A DNA stretch of 64,000 nucleotides from Takakia lepidozioides (GCA_030704615.1 CM060734.1:61644042-61708041); one strand, 5' to 3'; shown: positions 43,801 through 57,115, counted from the first letter of the stretch. The notes: a model not told the origin generated them from the letters alone. Numbers and translations: made by a program.

Positions 43801-45633
43801 GACCAAGTGGTCCTGATCAGCTCTTTGTGTTGCACTTGGCCTTGGATAGCTATTTAGTTTCCTTGGACATCTGATGGCTGAAGCATTATGTGTATGTTGA
43901 GATTAAAGCATTGCATTTTCAACTATTACAGCAAGAACCTTAAGCTATACTAACGCTGGGAGCGTAGTTAGTGACAGTTCCAGCAGTCATCATAATATGT
44001 GATTGTAAACGTGTATACTTTTTGTGGAGGCAGTTAAGTCCGGTGGATGGAGTTGTAGTGCGTTGCGGAAAAGTGAGGGGGTCAGGCACCATGATTGAGC
44101 AGGTCAAGGGCTTTTCTTATTCGGTGTCTGCCCTGCTGGGAGCCACCCCCCCTCCCTTAGCTCTTGCTTTCTCAGAAGCAAAGTCAGAACAGAGAGAAGA
44201 TAACGCACACACTGAAATATTACCCGAAACTGGGAAACGACGATGGGGCTCTTTGTGGAGCAGGACGAAGTCCTTAGAGCCAACGGTGTCAGACAGGTAG
44301 CACCTGTCGTACTCTTTGACACACTCTCACACACTATTTGCTTGCTTGCAGACGAAACAGAGTCTAATTAGAGGGTTTATGGTCATTGGCGGATGGCAGA
44401 TCGGCCAAGGACCTCTTCTACTGTGTGCTCTATTTGGGGCCAGGTGACTACCATCGCATCCACTCTCCCACTGACTGGCAGATATTTCAGCGCCGCCATT
44501 TTGCTGGTAGGCCTCTCTATCTGGTCACTTGAGGTGTCTGACCCATTTATGTTGGTGAAAGTGCTCTAATAGTGAGGATGTCCCAAGTTTCAAATGCATC
44601 ACTTCGCAAGTACTTAAAAACCCATCATGTGACTGTTTGTAGTGAGGCTTATATGTGGTCGTCAGTGTAAGGCGAATACTATCGAATTACTATGTGATAA
44701 GTTCTCTTCATCTCATGGCCCTTGGCATCAAGGCCACAAGAGGGAATCTAGAAACAGAGGCAGAATAGTGGTCCAAAACAGTGATACCAACGATCAAGAA
44801 AGTTAACGAGTGTATGTGTATGACAGGCCGTCTGTATCCAGTGAATCAGCGTGCTGTTCGGAGCATCAAGGATTTGTATGTTGTTAATGAAAGGGTAGGT
44901 TGTTTTCTCGCACTGCTGTTGGAGTTGAAGCTATTCAAAGGCATCCCGTTTAGTTCTGCGGGAGGGAGTATGGCACAGTTTCTTGTTGACAGTTCCCACT
45001 TTAGTCCAAGATGGGAAGGTGTAAATAGCCAGGAAAAGTTCTCCTCTAGTATTGTGGTTCTTTCAAACCACATTTGAAGGACCTCAAGTGAGTCCACCAC
45101 AATTTTTCTGGAGCCTGTTTCGCCAAGATGTCTGTGGGCAAAGACTTGCATTTCTTCTTCAAAATAGAAAGGTTGAAAAGTTTTTTCACGTTCCTATTGA
45201 TACATACTACATCTACTGTGAAATACTCACCAATGGGCATGATAACAGGTGGTGCTGGAAGGCAAGTGGTCACAAGGGTTGATGGCCATGGCTGCAGTGG
45301 GTGCCACAAATGTGGGCTCGATAGAGGTAGTCTCCATCTCCCTCTTGACTAATGAGCTCTGGCAGACGTGCTCATCTGTGTATTCAGTGGTAGTGCATGA
45401 AAAGGTTGCAAAGTGTTTAGGAAGCACCCTGGGAAGGGGTTTACTGATTGGGATTTGAAGATAAGTCTGGGAACTTGTGGTTGGAGTTGTCTAGCTTTTA
45501 TATGTATTTGCAAGCTTGTGGTTTCTGGATGCATTTACAGCTCTGCTCATCAAACTCAGCATTAGTGTGTAAAAAGTTATATTTTGCATATTTTTATGTG
45601 GAACAAGCAACATATGATATCAATATAGAATAG

Positions 45634-45664
<31 letters not shown>

Positions 45665-46290
45665 CTTCCTGTATGTGTATATATATATTATATATGTATT
45701 ATTATATATTATATGTGCTATATTTATTTGCATAGTCGTTTGTTGTCCATCAAAATAATATCCTATACTTTAGTCAGCATACAGCACTGACTCATATATT
45801 CTGGGAGGGTGCAGCTTAAGTTTGAGCCGGAGCTCAAAACCAACCAGCCCATCACCGGGCTAAAAGATCTGCAGTCTATTGTCAGCACACGAACATATGG
45901 AGAGGGAGGGACCGGGTTGTTTGTCAAGGGTGGTGAGGAGGTGGGTACTTACTCGCTAGTTAGCATCCTTTCAAGTAGAGAGCTGTCTAGTGACTTCTGG
46001 AGGTGAATAGTCATGAAGGCACTCTGTCCCGTCTAAATTGGGAGCAGGGTCTACGGTGATCAGACTACACAAGCGGGGTCTAATGAGCTCAAGGTTCCAT
46101 TGGTGGGTGGGCGCAAATGCAGGTGGCGGTTTTCAACTTGGGGTCGACAGTAGTTCTTGTGTTCCAAGCACCTGCTTCCAGCTTCCATGATAACAAGAAC
46201 CTATCTCCAAGTGAAACTTCAGAAGGTTTTCGGTTTGTTGTTGAAAATGGTCAGAGAGTGAAGATGGGGCAAGCAATTGGTCGGTGGTAA
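40889..46290 (+). CDS. PSD1: Mitochondrial phosphatidylserine decarboxylase proenzyme, 12 exons
   Basis: Exons 40889-41018, 42092-42180, 42340-42393, 42643-42708, 43045-43105, 43536-43645, 44034-44296, 44400-44506, 44827-44894, 45249-45326, 45815-45940 and 46123-46290 all have GT...AG introns and compatible phases, giving 439 residues (plant PSD1 is about 450). The start [19 protein letters not shown] is a mitochondrial presequence. One membrane helix, [20 protein letters not shown], anchors it in the inner membrane. Family segments follow: [96 protein letters not shown]. The self-processing site LGST (VFNLGSTVV) in the last exon splits the proenzyme and makes the pyruvoyl cofactor. The enzyme converts phosphatidylserine to phosphatidylethanolamine. 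Exon 8's acceptor (GGATGGCAG, 44399) is chosen because the earlier AG at 44351 would lead to a stop. Confidence 0.95.
45637..45712 (+). repeat. (TA)n-rich microsatellite in PSD1 intron 10
   Basis: A run of about 13 TA units (45637-45663) followed by imperfect TATATA blocks. Confidence 0.85.
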
Positions 46291-47856
46291 CAGTGGGAAT
46301 GCCAAAAACGTCAGCCACGGCGTTGCATTGACAGTCAGTTTTGTTGACAAGTGTGCTGGCTTGTTCCCAAAGAGAATTTATACACCCAGGAACTTGCAAA
46401 TTGCGAGTTCTTCAGAATGAAATTTTGTAGTCAGAGATTGTCTTTATTCTTGGTTTATTTTTAGCTTCCATATTTCGTGGTAGCTAAAATTGGGGACATG
46501 AGTAGATAAGTTTTGTAGATTAGTACTTGCAAACTGAAGTTAATTTTTTTTCCCACACGAGTAAGCAGAGTGAAAGTTGTTGATCTGACTCTAGTGTTGG
46601 TAGCTACTGCACTGCTACTGTACCGATTGTTTATGATTAGATTGTAGTCAGTTTAGCCAAAAGTGATTCTTCATTGCTGATGAGTAATATCTTACATTCT
46701 TGTGCGAATTACTTGACTGTTTTTTTTTTCGACAATTTTTGGTGCTCTAGTGCAATTTGATGTTCCAGTTAGTTTTATGATTCCTCCACGCCTGAAATAG
46801 CCTCATTGCCTCGCCTCAAATTTTGTATCTCGTAGACTGAGTATAGAGAAAGTGCTGGCTAGGCTAATTATGAGAATTGGGCCGTGGGGCGAGTGTTCTG
46901 GAGCAGTGGCTCCAAGAATAAAAGAGTTATACAAGGGCTAGTCTGTGTAGAGGACAGAATCAAGTAACTTCATTAACACACTTTGTTGCTGTGGACAATT
47001 ACCAAATCCAAAATGTTTTTCTTCTTTATTGGACTTATAATAGTAGACTTCAAGAGCAAGGAAAATTAGCCTTGTGGCAAGTCGTGAAGCATACATCCCA
47101 GGAAGGACCATACTGCCTTCACCAAAGGTCCTTTGACCACACTGAACAGACCAGTTGTGCTTCTGGACCTTGTCCTACATAGAACGGACAAGTGCTAAGC
47201 AGGCCCAGTTTAAGGCTGAAAAACTAGGATACCGAATCCGAGACTGCAAGTAACAAAGTTCGAAGTCCTCCACCTAAAAGAAGACGAGAGAAAAAATCAC
47301 TAGTATCAACGGAGAAGATCCTCAAAATTAAGGTGGGCCATGATGTTCAGTTCCCTGGAAGAATCCCGAATTCAATCCAGCAGAAGGTGATTGCAAACAT
47401 GTCAACGCTTCTGTTGCAAAATACGAGTGTCCTCCCCCTCCTGAGAACTCCAATTCTGCAAGGATTGTGTGATCTCCACTTGCCCTCTCAGCTCTGTGAA
47501 GGTTCAGTTCTTGCATTGCCCAGGTACTTTTTGAGCACCGTCGACCTAGCTTCCTTGGAATCCAAAAGAAATGAAAGAAATGTAGAATAGACCTCTCTGA
47601 TCAGTAATCTCATATACTGAGCCTACTCTCAATCCAACTGAAGCGACATTCTCAGGTGATGTGTCTACAATTGTTCCTGAAGAGATATTGAAAAAGGAAG
47701 TTCAAGGTGGATGCCAAAACCAACCATGGATTCGAGCTTACTGCAGGAACGTTACCTCAAAAATCAGCTATGAAGCCATATGCTTTTCCTGCAACGTTTC
47801 AAGGTACACGCAAACAGGTATAGCGAATTGAGGCACAAATTTCCTTGCATTTGAGG
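46291..47856. other. Unassigned region between PSD1 and the dehydrogenase
   Basis: It includes the PSD1 3' untranslated region. A coding-like patch at 47240-47590 (PPKRRREKKSLVSTEKILKI, then SVLALPRYFLSTVDL) and another frame at 47650-47820 look like remnants of one gene or transposon, but I cannot name it. Confidence 0.35.
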
Positions 47857-49289
47857 TTACTTGAGCATGGGTGAATAGCCTTTAAACCAAGAGTCAAAGC
47901 CACCAGGATACGGCTTGGTGACCGTGTTGGCAGCATCTATAAGCAAATTCTGCCCACTAATGTAGCATGCCTCCTCACTAGCAAGAAACATTACCGCATT
48001 TGCTGTGTCCAAGTCTCGTAAAGGTCTATTCAGCAGAAGAGGATTCTTACTTGACCTCTCTTTGGCTTGTTCTAGTGAGAAAGGGACACCTAGAGCATTT
48101 TCTAGCGCCCTTGCATACAAAGGTGTTGGCGTAGCATCCGGAGAGACCATGTTCACCCTAATTCCATATCCGCGTAGCTCAGCGGCTGCAGACCTGACCA
48201 AGCCCTTCAAAGCAGTCTTGCAAATGCAATAACTGTGAGGGGACATACCTCCTAACACACTCGCGGTGCTCCCTGTGCAGATGATGGAACCCCTTTTGGC
48301 AGGTTTCATTACCCTGGCAGCATGTTTAAATCCCACGACTGAACCCCTCAAATTCACTGAAACAGTGGCATCATACTCATCTAAGTTCAGTAGGTCTATG
48401 GCTCCCAGAGCCCCGACTACTCCTGCATTACTGAAGTAAATGTCTAACCGACCTTTCCGCGACAACGTCTCGTCTACTGCAGCAGCAATATCCTTCTCTT
48501 GGGTTACATCACAGTATACATAGTCTGCATGCGAACCCAGTTCTTCAGACAGGTTTTTCCCCCTCTCCTCATTAGTGTCAGCTATGATCACATGAGCTCC
48601 ATTGGCTACAAAGAGACGAGTCGTTGCCTCACCTATGCCACTTGCTGCACCAGTAATCATTACCACCTTCCCTGCAAACCTGCAGCAGTCATCGAAAGTT
48701 GACGAAACATCTATCAGCACGAAAAGTTCCTGCCAACTTAATACTGCACATGGACTATGATAGAGCTTGTCACCGGCACACTGTAAAGAAGAGACGTCAC
48801 AGCAAAATTTCCAAGAGTAGAAACACGTACCTGTTTCGACATGCCTGTACAGCGGATGAGCAAAAGCGTCGCTGAATTGGATGCTTTTCTCGGATGTTGG
48901 GGACTTTCGTACACCAGACCTCTGGCACCTCTGTTTTCTTGCGTGAAGCACGCATTCCACCTAACCCGTAGATTCTGTCACCAGGGAGAGACACCTGCTT
49001 AGAAACTGTATGGCTTCAGCCCTGCTTCAGTCATCACTGTCAAATACCGGCAATTGTACTTGAATTAAGGGTGCAGAGTCAATACTAGACTTACTCCCAT
49101 GCACCACCATCATTGATTTTATGTAGTATGAATCTTGAGGTTCTTCCAACCGGTAACCCATACTAACCTCTGATTCTCGTCACTTCCGACTTGATCTCGT
49201 CCTCTACGATACCTAATAGTCCATCCAGAACTAACGGGGAAGAATAGAAAGATACAGAGTAAGAGAACTAACCTCAAGGATCGGAACAT
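47857..49289 (-). CDS. Short-chain dehydrogenase/reductase (plant SDR110C/ABA2-like)
   Basis: Classical SDR on the minus strand. The last exon 47857-48679 carries almost the whole domain: TGAASGIG nucleotide-binding loop, IIADTNEE (Asp after beta-2 predicts NAD(H) preference), CDVTQ, FSNAGVVG (NAG), CTGSTASVLGG (catalytic Ser), YCICK (catalytic Tyr-x3-Lys), NMVSPDATPTP, and SGQNLLIDAAN near the end. Exon 48831-48974 joins in phase at QACRN/RFAGK. A first exon at 49273-49289 (MFRSLR) fits in phase and would give 327 residues with a basic, Ser-rich N-terminus like a mitochondrial presequence (IQRRFCSS). An alternative start is the ATG at 48953-48955. Relatives include xanthoxin and secoisolariciresinol dehydrogenases; the substrate here is unknown. 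The tail TVTKPYPGGFDSWFKGY is longer than usual. Confidence 0.85.
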
Positions 49290-51400
49290 GGCTGGCAGTG
49301 GTGTAGTGAATTGAGCACACTAAAGAATAAGATGAAGAGAGAACTTGGAAGGCAGGTTGTCACTTAACCCACGTCCAACTACATTCAAGGACTACCACTT
49401 CCACCTCCTGCACAGCAATGCCGACAGACCGGTCGATATTAGCGAGCACCCGTATCAATCCAGGCTGCAAAAAACTCGTAAAATCGCAGGTTCGCGGATG
49501 CAGTAGGCTGGAGCTTGCTCAACTCCTCTGGACAACAAGATGGAGAAGGACTTAGCACGTCGCGCAGCGATGGTCCCCCGTTTGGCTTCTTTCTCTCCAC
49601 TGTCTGCCTCTCTTCGACTCGTAAAAAGAAGCGAAAAGGAGGCGTTTGTGATTTACGAAGCCTCTCTCTCTCCTTTTATACCTCCCTCCTCCCCATCGAG
49701 CACGCGTGTTCACTGGGGAAACGTCGAGAAACTTCTCGAGAGAGTCAAACACATGGCACATAGCGTATGGGCTCCAGAGTAACAGAGAAGAGAGAAGAGA
49801 GAGAGAGAGCAATACAGCGAAAGCCCAAAAACACAAGTGGGCTTTCCTACCAGATTCCTCCTCCGCGCCACCTCAAATCGACCAGCCTGCCATGATCCTG
49901 CGGGATCTGCCATCCACGGCCCCATCTTCTGACGGCCCCCCCACATCAGCAGCAGACACTGTTCACTGTTTACTGTCCTTGCTGACATTCAACGCCATTT
50001 TTCGATCACTGCACAAAAGACAATCCGCAATTCACAACTCTGCGATCGGACCATCTGTCTTGTTCCCACATTTGTTTCGCACGAGTGGGCACCCCGTCAA
50101 CGTTCAATGCAGCTGCCAGTCAATCCGACTGCATTGCAATCATGATGCCAATGAACATCATCGACATCCCTTCTCCTTCTTCTTTATTCCCTTTTCGGCG
50201 GCCTCCGACATGTTACCGATCCCCGTACAATTCCTCACTCTTCACTGCGCTTCCGAAACCAAAACCGCAACAAATCCATGTGGCCCAGTGAAATCATGGA
50301 ACATGTGGCAGCCACGGAGGGGACCAGCTGTTGCGAAGATTCGAGCAGCAGACCAGCAAAGCAGCCAACAAGGCCCCCCTCTGCCACTTGTTTTGCGTTC
50401 ATACCGACCACCTTTTATGCTCTACATTTCCTTACGGGAAAATTCTTTTTCTCGTTATTTCGATTTCTGACTCGAGAATGAGTTCGAAAACAGATCCGGT
50501 GGATGAACGTTGTGAGGCGTCCGTGTGGAGGTCCACAGCGGCGTGGCAGGGGGGGATGACAGCTGTACCAATTAGGGCTGCGCTTTCTTGTTGCTTTGGG
50601 GGACGGGCTGTGCGACGCGTCACGGCGATGTGTGGCGCAGTGGGGTGTATTTATGGCGTGTGCGGCCCGGGTTTGGGGGCAATGGATATGGGACTAAAGT
50701 TTTTGAAGGTTCACATTTTGTGCGTTACTTGTGCCATGCATGCGTACAGAGTGGAGTACAGAATGGACGAAGAGGTACAGTGGGTTTCATCGGACGAAGA
50801 CTGGAGGCACGTGGCGGGGGTTTTGGGACGTGGAGGACAAATTGGGGACAGCCAACGTGCTTATGGAGGACACGTGTGGCCATAGTCGGACTGCCCGATT
50901 AGGACGGCGAGACACCCAATTGGGACAGTGTCGGCCCAATTGTGCAGCGAATGCCAGGTGGCCACTGGCTAGCAGGATTCGAATCACGGTACGTGTAGGA
51001 ATGTTTGGGATGGATGTGGGAGGAGGGGATGGATGAATTTCGTTGACGAATGGATAGATGATGGACGGATGTGAACTGGGTAGGAAAGCCAAGCTGCTTC
51101 CAGTCTTGTTCGCTGATCAGTTCTGACATTATAGGAGGTATCTCTCACAACAGCTCTTGGCAAAGCCTTCAGAAATGTTTGATCTTTTTTACAATTTGCA
51201 AGCCTAGTGGTAGACTTGGAAACAAAACATGGTGCTTCTCTTTTGGAGATGTAATTGCCTCCACTGGTTTCTCCATATATTTTCCCAAACAGACTTCATA
51301 TTTCTCAACACATTATAGGAGACATCCTAATATAATATCAGGCTAGCTGTGACTGCTCTCTAGCAAGGGGCTGGCTATTTGTCCTAAAACAAACCTTCAC
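49290..51400. other. Upstream region of the dehydrogenase; long unassigned open frame
   Basis: An open frame of 254 codons (49706-50470, plus) is Ser/Pro/His-rich, resembles no family I know, starts from ATG and is divergent from the dehydrogenase. It may be chance in a C-rich promoter region. 50480-51000 is GC-rich with several short frames. No repeats recognised. Confidence 0.35.
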
Positions 51401-53500
51401 AAGGAGGGGTACCTGAACACATCTTTCTCTAAATATGAATGGATTCTTGAGGCACCAGCATGGAAGGCCGAGGGGACCTGCACCTTGGAACTCCGCACTT
51501 CCTGAGTGATCACAGTATGTATTTCCAAATGAGCCCCAGAAAAAGAATGTTTTCCAGATGAGCCTCGAAAAAACAATGTTGGAAAACAGCTCTACAATCA
51601 ACGAATCTACAACTTGACTTGTCGATAAAATTAGAGACACTGAAAACAACTCTCTATTTAGAGAGGCTTTGGCTTAAAGTTCTCTTTTGTTCTTTGAAGG
51701 AGGCAGAGAATGCGCTACGCTTCAACACAATCCAATGCCAAAGTCTTCCTCTTCCCATATTGGACACATGTATGAATATTGGGCGGGGCACAAACATGGA
51801 GTTACATGGAAACCTAGAGTGATTGTTATACCTTTCCTCTCTACGACATACCTTATGTCTCTTCCAGAATAGGTGCGAGCTTCGGCACATACATTGGGTC
51901 CATCAACCTTTACGAACCTATGGAAGGCATGATTCTCAGACTGTTGATAATGATTCAGTTCACTTTGACTATAGTAAGGACAACGGGGTCCCCAAACTAG
52001 TTGTCCTTATGCCAGAAACAACCCCGATAGGCTCATCTATCAAACTACATACACTGGACGATTCTTACATTGTTGTTGCAAACAAAGAAGAGGTCTTATC
52101 CATCATCTGCGCCTTTGTCTCTAATGGCGAAGGTCATATGAAGTCCGAGTGTCCGACGATCAGATTGTTGAAGAAAGACGAGGCCCGGGCAGGGGACTCT
52201 GACTCTTCCAAACCTATCTGCAACGAGACTACCGCAGGGGCAGAGACCTTGCATGCTATGGCTGTTTCACCTGTCAAGGCACAAAAACAAAGGTTCGAGG
52301 AACTACAGCATTGGGAAGTGTCGCGGCCCTTTGCCTTGAGGGCAGGGGGTTGGGACACAAGAGAGGCTGCCCCTGTGGTGGGGGCAGTGGCAACAATAGA
52401 TATGGGGGCTGAAGCACCCTTGAGTGCCCAAGGCACTCAAGGAGGCGGAGGCGCTCACTAGGTGGAGCCCCGCACACCGGGTTGCGGTGGGGGTGGTTCC
52501 ACGAGGGGTGGTGGTAGCTTAGTGGGACTTAGTGGGGGTGGCATAGGACTCACCATGAGGCGGAGACCTTGTGGTGGGAGTCGTGGGGAGTCTTGGGACT
52601 CATCACGGTCCAATGGGGCCGTGGTGGGTGGACCAAGACTCACCGCGACTCATCACCGGGAATCGAGGGTCTTCGTGGTGGTTCGCCATAAAATGACAGG
52701 GTTGTTTGTGAAACCCCCGCGGACAGTCACAGAAGTATATATAGGGAGTAGTAACCCCAAGAACGGTGCAAGCCCGTTGGTGACCAAAAACTAGTGAGTT
52801 AGCGTGCGAGCCGGAAAGCGACCAAAGTGTGGGGAGTTGTTCCGGACTGCCAACAACCAAAAGGAATTCCCACCAGGCCCAAATTGAGCGAGGGTCTTGT
52901 GGGGGAGTAAAGGGGGACCGCTATGTCCCGGTGACCAGCCGAAACTCCGAGTTGGCCCGGCGGCCAGTTTGGGAGTTAGGCGCGCGCATCAAAGAGAGTA
53001 ACTATGACGTGAAGGGAGCTTACCGAAGTGAGGTGCGCGACAGGATGTGACCAAAAAAAGAAGACGTAATGGAAAGCTTGTGACTTGGAACCATTATCAT
53101 CGTCTCTTGGGGCATGTCCCTGTGCGAATTATGGAGGTTTGGGCCTCCTTCCCATTCTGAGAGCTTGAGCTGCTGGACAACACACATTAAAGCAGACAAA
53201 AAATTAGCATTAGCAACCAAGTATGCACGCACTTGGCAAATGCAATTAATACACATACAAGGGTACTTCCAGTACTTTGGCAACAGTGTATTAAAGCATA
53301 ACAAGGATAAAAGATCCTTACAACGTCCTTAGGCAAGGACTCACTCTTCTCTACGGCCAGAGAATGACACACCACACACTTGACTCTACTCTAAAGCTAG
53401 ACATACTTCTAACAAGTGAAGGGGAAAACACAGCCTCATTTCCCCTTTAGCAACAGCTAACCTAAGCGGGAAACTGAGTGTGATGATTAGTTTCTAGAAG
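51401..53500. other. Unassigned, includes a 213-codon frame and a G-rich tract
   Basis: The frame 51823-52461 contains GEGHMKSECPTI, reminiscent of a zinc knuckle of copia gag but incomplete, and a Gly/Ala-rich C-terminus. It is followed by a G-rich tract (52440-52700) with recurring GGGACTCA/GACTCACC words. It could be 5' debris of a copia-type element lying before 53.7 kb. Confidence 0.35.
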
Positions 53501-53507
53501 TTGGATT

Positions 53508-53530
53508 CAAATCGCCTATAAAAGCCCAAC
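53508..53530 (+). promoter_or_regulatory. TATA-box-like core promoter
   Basis: CGCCTATAAAAGCCC at about 53512-53526 is a strong TATA-box match about 170 bp before the surviving gag frame of the copia element. It could come from a 5' LTR whose limits I cannot define. No experimental sign. Confidence 0.4.
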
Positions 53531-53689
53531 ATTACACACCGTATACCGCAGAGTCTACTCTTTACACTCCCACTCAGGGTGAAGTGTTGTGATCTTCAGT
53601 GCAAGCTTAAGTACGACCCAGCATCCCCTTTAGCCGTTCAAAGCGAGGGTCAGTTCAAGACCGGACTCCATGAGATCTAGAGGAAGGCC

Positions 53690-56600
53690 TTTGCGATCCT
53701 GAAATTGTCTGTCAATGATCAGATTGTCCCGTTCATCATGAACTGCAATGGTCCAAATGACTGCTGGGAGGTCCCTACAAAGATGTTCGAAACCAAGAAC
53801 AACGCCAAGAGGCTAACTGTGAGGCACCGCTTTTCTAACCTCAAGATGCCCGAAGGCAGTTCAGTTGCTGATTTCATGAGACACATAACAGAATTGTTGA
53901 ACGATCTCATGGCTGCAGATGAAGCACCCGACAATGGCATGGTGGTTGAGCAGGTCATCAACGCACTCCCGGACAGCTACAATGGATTCATCCGAGCCAT
54001 TTCTTGTGAGAAGGAGCTTCCTTCCTTGGAAGAGCTGACTGGCCGCATGCTCTTGGAAGAAGCAAGGATGATCAATCGAGCCAAAAAAAAAAGACAGGGA
54101 GGATGCCCTCATAGTGCGTTTCCGGAAGCTATTAAAAGAGCACAAACATCATGGCCACTTCAATGCCAAGCGAGCATTTGAGGATAGCTCAGGGTCATCC
54201 AAGAAGGCTGACGTCTGTCACAAATGTGGCAAGACAGGCCACTGGGCCCGTGAAAGTACTCACTACAACGGAGCAGGGCCAACTCGTCCCCATGAAGCTC
54301 ATTTCACAAACTGTGACACGGATGAAATGTAGATCCTAGTGCAGAAGAGAATACTGAGGAAATTGAGGGCCTAGCTTTAGAGGTCTTTAAGGAAGCACTC
54401 ACAGCTCTGGCAATAGAGACAGATGACCCATCTTGGATCATCGACTCTGGAGCATCCAAGCACGTTACGGGCAATCCAGCTCTGCTAGATCAGATCAAAC
54501 CCTCCACCAAGTCTTACAATGTGACCATAGCTGGGGGAGTGCCTCACAAAGTCCAAGGAACTGGCACTGTGAGCCTTCGTGGAAATTCTGGAGAAATAAA
54601 GGAGTTTGCTGATGTTCTCTACGTACCGGGTCTCACTAAGAACCTACTATCTGTAGGAGCTAGTCGATAAGAATCTTGTTGATGTATTTGATAGTAGCAA
54701 GTGTCTTCTACTCACCAAAAGCAAAAAACCACAAATTATTACTAGAGGATCTAGAAGAGGAAAGTCAGGTTTGTATGTACTCGACACTGACACAGGAAAG
54801 AAACCTCCAAAACCAAAAATAGAAGTCAATCTAGTTGAAGGAAAGGTTGATGTACATCTATGGCATAAAAGATTGGGGCATCTTAACTATCCAAGCCTTC
54901 ACCACTTGTCCAACCGAAATGTGGCAAAAGGAATTCCCTATCTTCCCCTGCATATGTGAAGGTTGTCAATTTGGCAAGCACTGCAGAGAGAAATTTCCAA
55001 AGAAAAGTGAAAATAGAACAAACAGACCCTTACAACTCATTCACTCTGATATATGTGGCCCTCTAGCCACAAAATCTCTCAAGGGGTCTAGGTACTTTAT
55101 TACCTTCACAAATGATTTCTCTAGAAAAACCTAGATTTATTTTATCAGCAAGAAATGTGAAGCTCTGATGGTCTTCCGGAGATTCAAGGCTCTTACTGAG
55201 CAGGAGACTGGGCTCAAGATCGAAGCGCTTCGAACAGATCGGGGAGGAGAGTACTTGTCCACTGATTTCACAGATTTTTGTAAAGAAGTTGGTATCCATC
55301 GGCAACTAACCCAAGCACGCACGTCCCAACAGAACGGTCTACTCCGGCACCCGAGGATGTAAATCCAACGAGTCAGAAAACTGTAGTAAATACTCTAATT
55401 GATCAGGATACTGCAATAAATATTCCAACTGATCAAGAAACTGCGGTGCCATCACCTCAACGATATCCGACTTGTGAAAGACATGCACCTGATTGGCACA
55501 AAGATTATATAATCTCTAGAATCACAAAGCCTGCAGCTCATGCAATCACCATCACCGCTTCTGAGGAACCTGTGACTTTTGAGCAAGCATGCAAGAATCC
55601 AGCTTGGATCTCTGCTATGATCGAGGAAATGCAGGGGAATTGCGCAGTATTGATCGAAACTCTACATGGGATCTGGTAGACCTTCCAAAAAAACGAAGCC
55701 CATTAGTGCAAAATGGGTTTACAAGCTGAAACAGGGCTTAGGTGAAGCTCAACCAGTCTACAAAGCTCGGTTAGTGGCTCGTGGATTTGAGCAACGTCAA
55801 GGAGTGGACTACGAGGAAACATTCGCCCTAGTGGCCAAGTGGAGCACTTTGAGAGCTCTAGTGGCCCTTGCATCTCAACGGAACTAGCCCATGTATCACA
55901 TGGATGTTAAAACAACATTTCTCAACGGTCACATAAAGCAGTTGGTCTACATGCTACAGCCACAAGGTTTCATCGTCCAAGGAAAAGAGAGTAAGGTATG
56001 CAGACTCGACAAAGCACTCTATGGACTGAAGCAAGCTCCCTGTGAATGGTACGAAATAATAGACGCCTATCTTAAAGCTCAAGGTCTACATAGGAGTAAT
56101 GCAGACTACAATCTATATTATTGTATAGAAGATGGAAAGATTATGATTATTGTCCTGTATGTAGATGACCTTCTCATTACTGGAGATCATGCTAAGAAAA
56201 TCGAGTGGATACAGGCACAACTAAGCAAAAGGTTTGACATGACAAACTTAGGCCTCATGAATCCGCATTGAGTTTATCTATTTTGATAGTGGAATCTTTA
56301 TGACGCAGAGAGTCTATGTATTGCAGCTATTGGAACAGTTTGGCATGTCAAACTGTAATCCAGCCTCAACACCTATGCTAGAGCAAGTAAAATTGGTAGC
56401 TGACACGGGGGCAGCTCCCGCGCTGACACACTCCTCTATCAGACCATGGTAGGAAATCTAATTTATCTTACAAACACCAGGCCTGACATTGCTTTTGCGG
56501 TAGGAGTGATTAGCCGTTTCATGACAGCCCCCAGGAGGCTCATATGGCTGCAGCCAAGAATGTTCTTAGATACCTCAAGGGTACAGTAGAATTTGGGTTG

Positions 56601-57115
56601 TTTTACGAAAAAGGGGGATAAACGAAGATAACAAGGTTTACCGACGCTGACTGGGCTAGAGATTCGGACACTAGAAGATACACAACAGGCTACGTTTTTG
56701 ACTTGGGCAATGGGCCAATTACATGGGCGAGCAAGAGACAAGCAACTGTTGCATACTAATCTACGGAGGCTGAATACCAAGCTCTAACGGAGGGAAGGAA
56801 GGAAGCAATTTGGCTGAATAGATTGACCTCTGAACTGCAGATGACAAAGAACATTCCAGTGAAGCTTTGGTGTGATAACATGAGGAGCATCAAAATGGCA
56901 AAGAACCCGGTCTTCCATGGCCGAACAAAGCATATCGAGGTGCAACATCATTTTGTGAGATAGAAGGTAAAATCTTCGGAGGTTGACCTTGCTCATGTTC
57001 CCGCTGCAGAACAGATCGCAGACATACTAACCAAACCTCTTGGAAAGGCAAAATTTCAGAAACTTAGGTCACGGTTAGGTGTGTGTTCGCTATCCAGTTT
57101 GCAGCATCCGAAGTG
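53690..57115 (+). pseudogene. Ty1/copia retrotransposon Gag-Pol, decayed
   Basis: Domain order GAG-PR-INT-RT-RNase H defines copia. Gag (53705-54130) has LNDLMAADEAPDNGMVVEQV; the zinc knuckle CHKCGKTGHWARES (54217) lacks its fourth Cys. Protease: SWIIDSGASKHVTGNPALL (54440). Integrase: LWHKRLGHLNYPSLHHLSN and CEGCQFGKHCREKF (HHCC zinc site), IHSDICGPL (Asp), LRTDRGGEYLSTDF (Asp), SQQNG, after which the catalytic Glu region and integrase C-terminus are missing (jump near 55355). RT: ISAKWVYKLKQG, MDVKTTFLNGHIKQ, ALYGLKQAPCEWYE and YVDDLLITGD. RNase [42 protein letters not shown] and RTKHIEVQHHFVR. Several in-frame stops. No 5' LTR was recognised, so it is 5' incomplete or its LTR is too diverged to see. 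Confidence 0.9.

Noticed and set aside
49706-50470. 254-codon open frame as a gene
   Set aside because: No domain, low-complexity composition and a position in the upstream region of a divergent gene; kept only as a note in the feature list.
51619-51890. Small open frames resembling a copia fragment
   Set aside because: No catalytic motif could be found on either strand.
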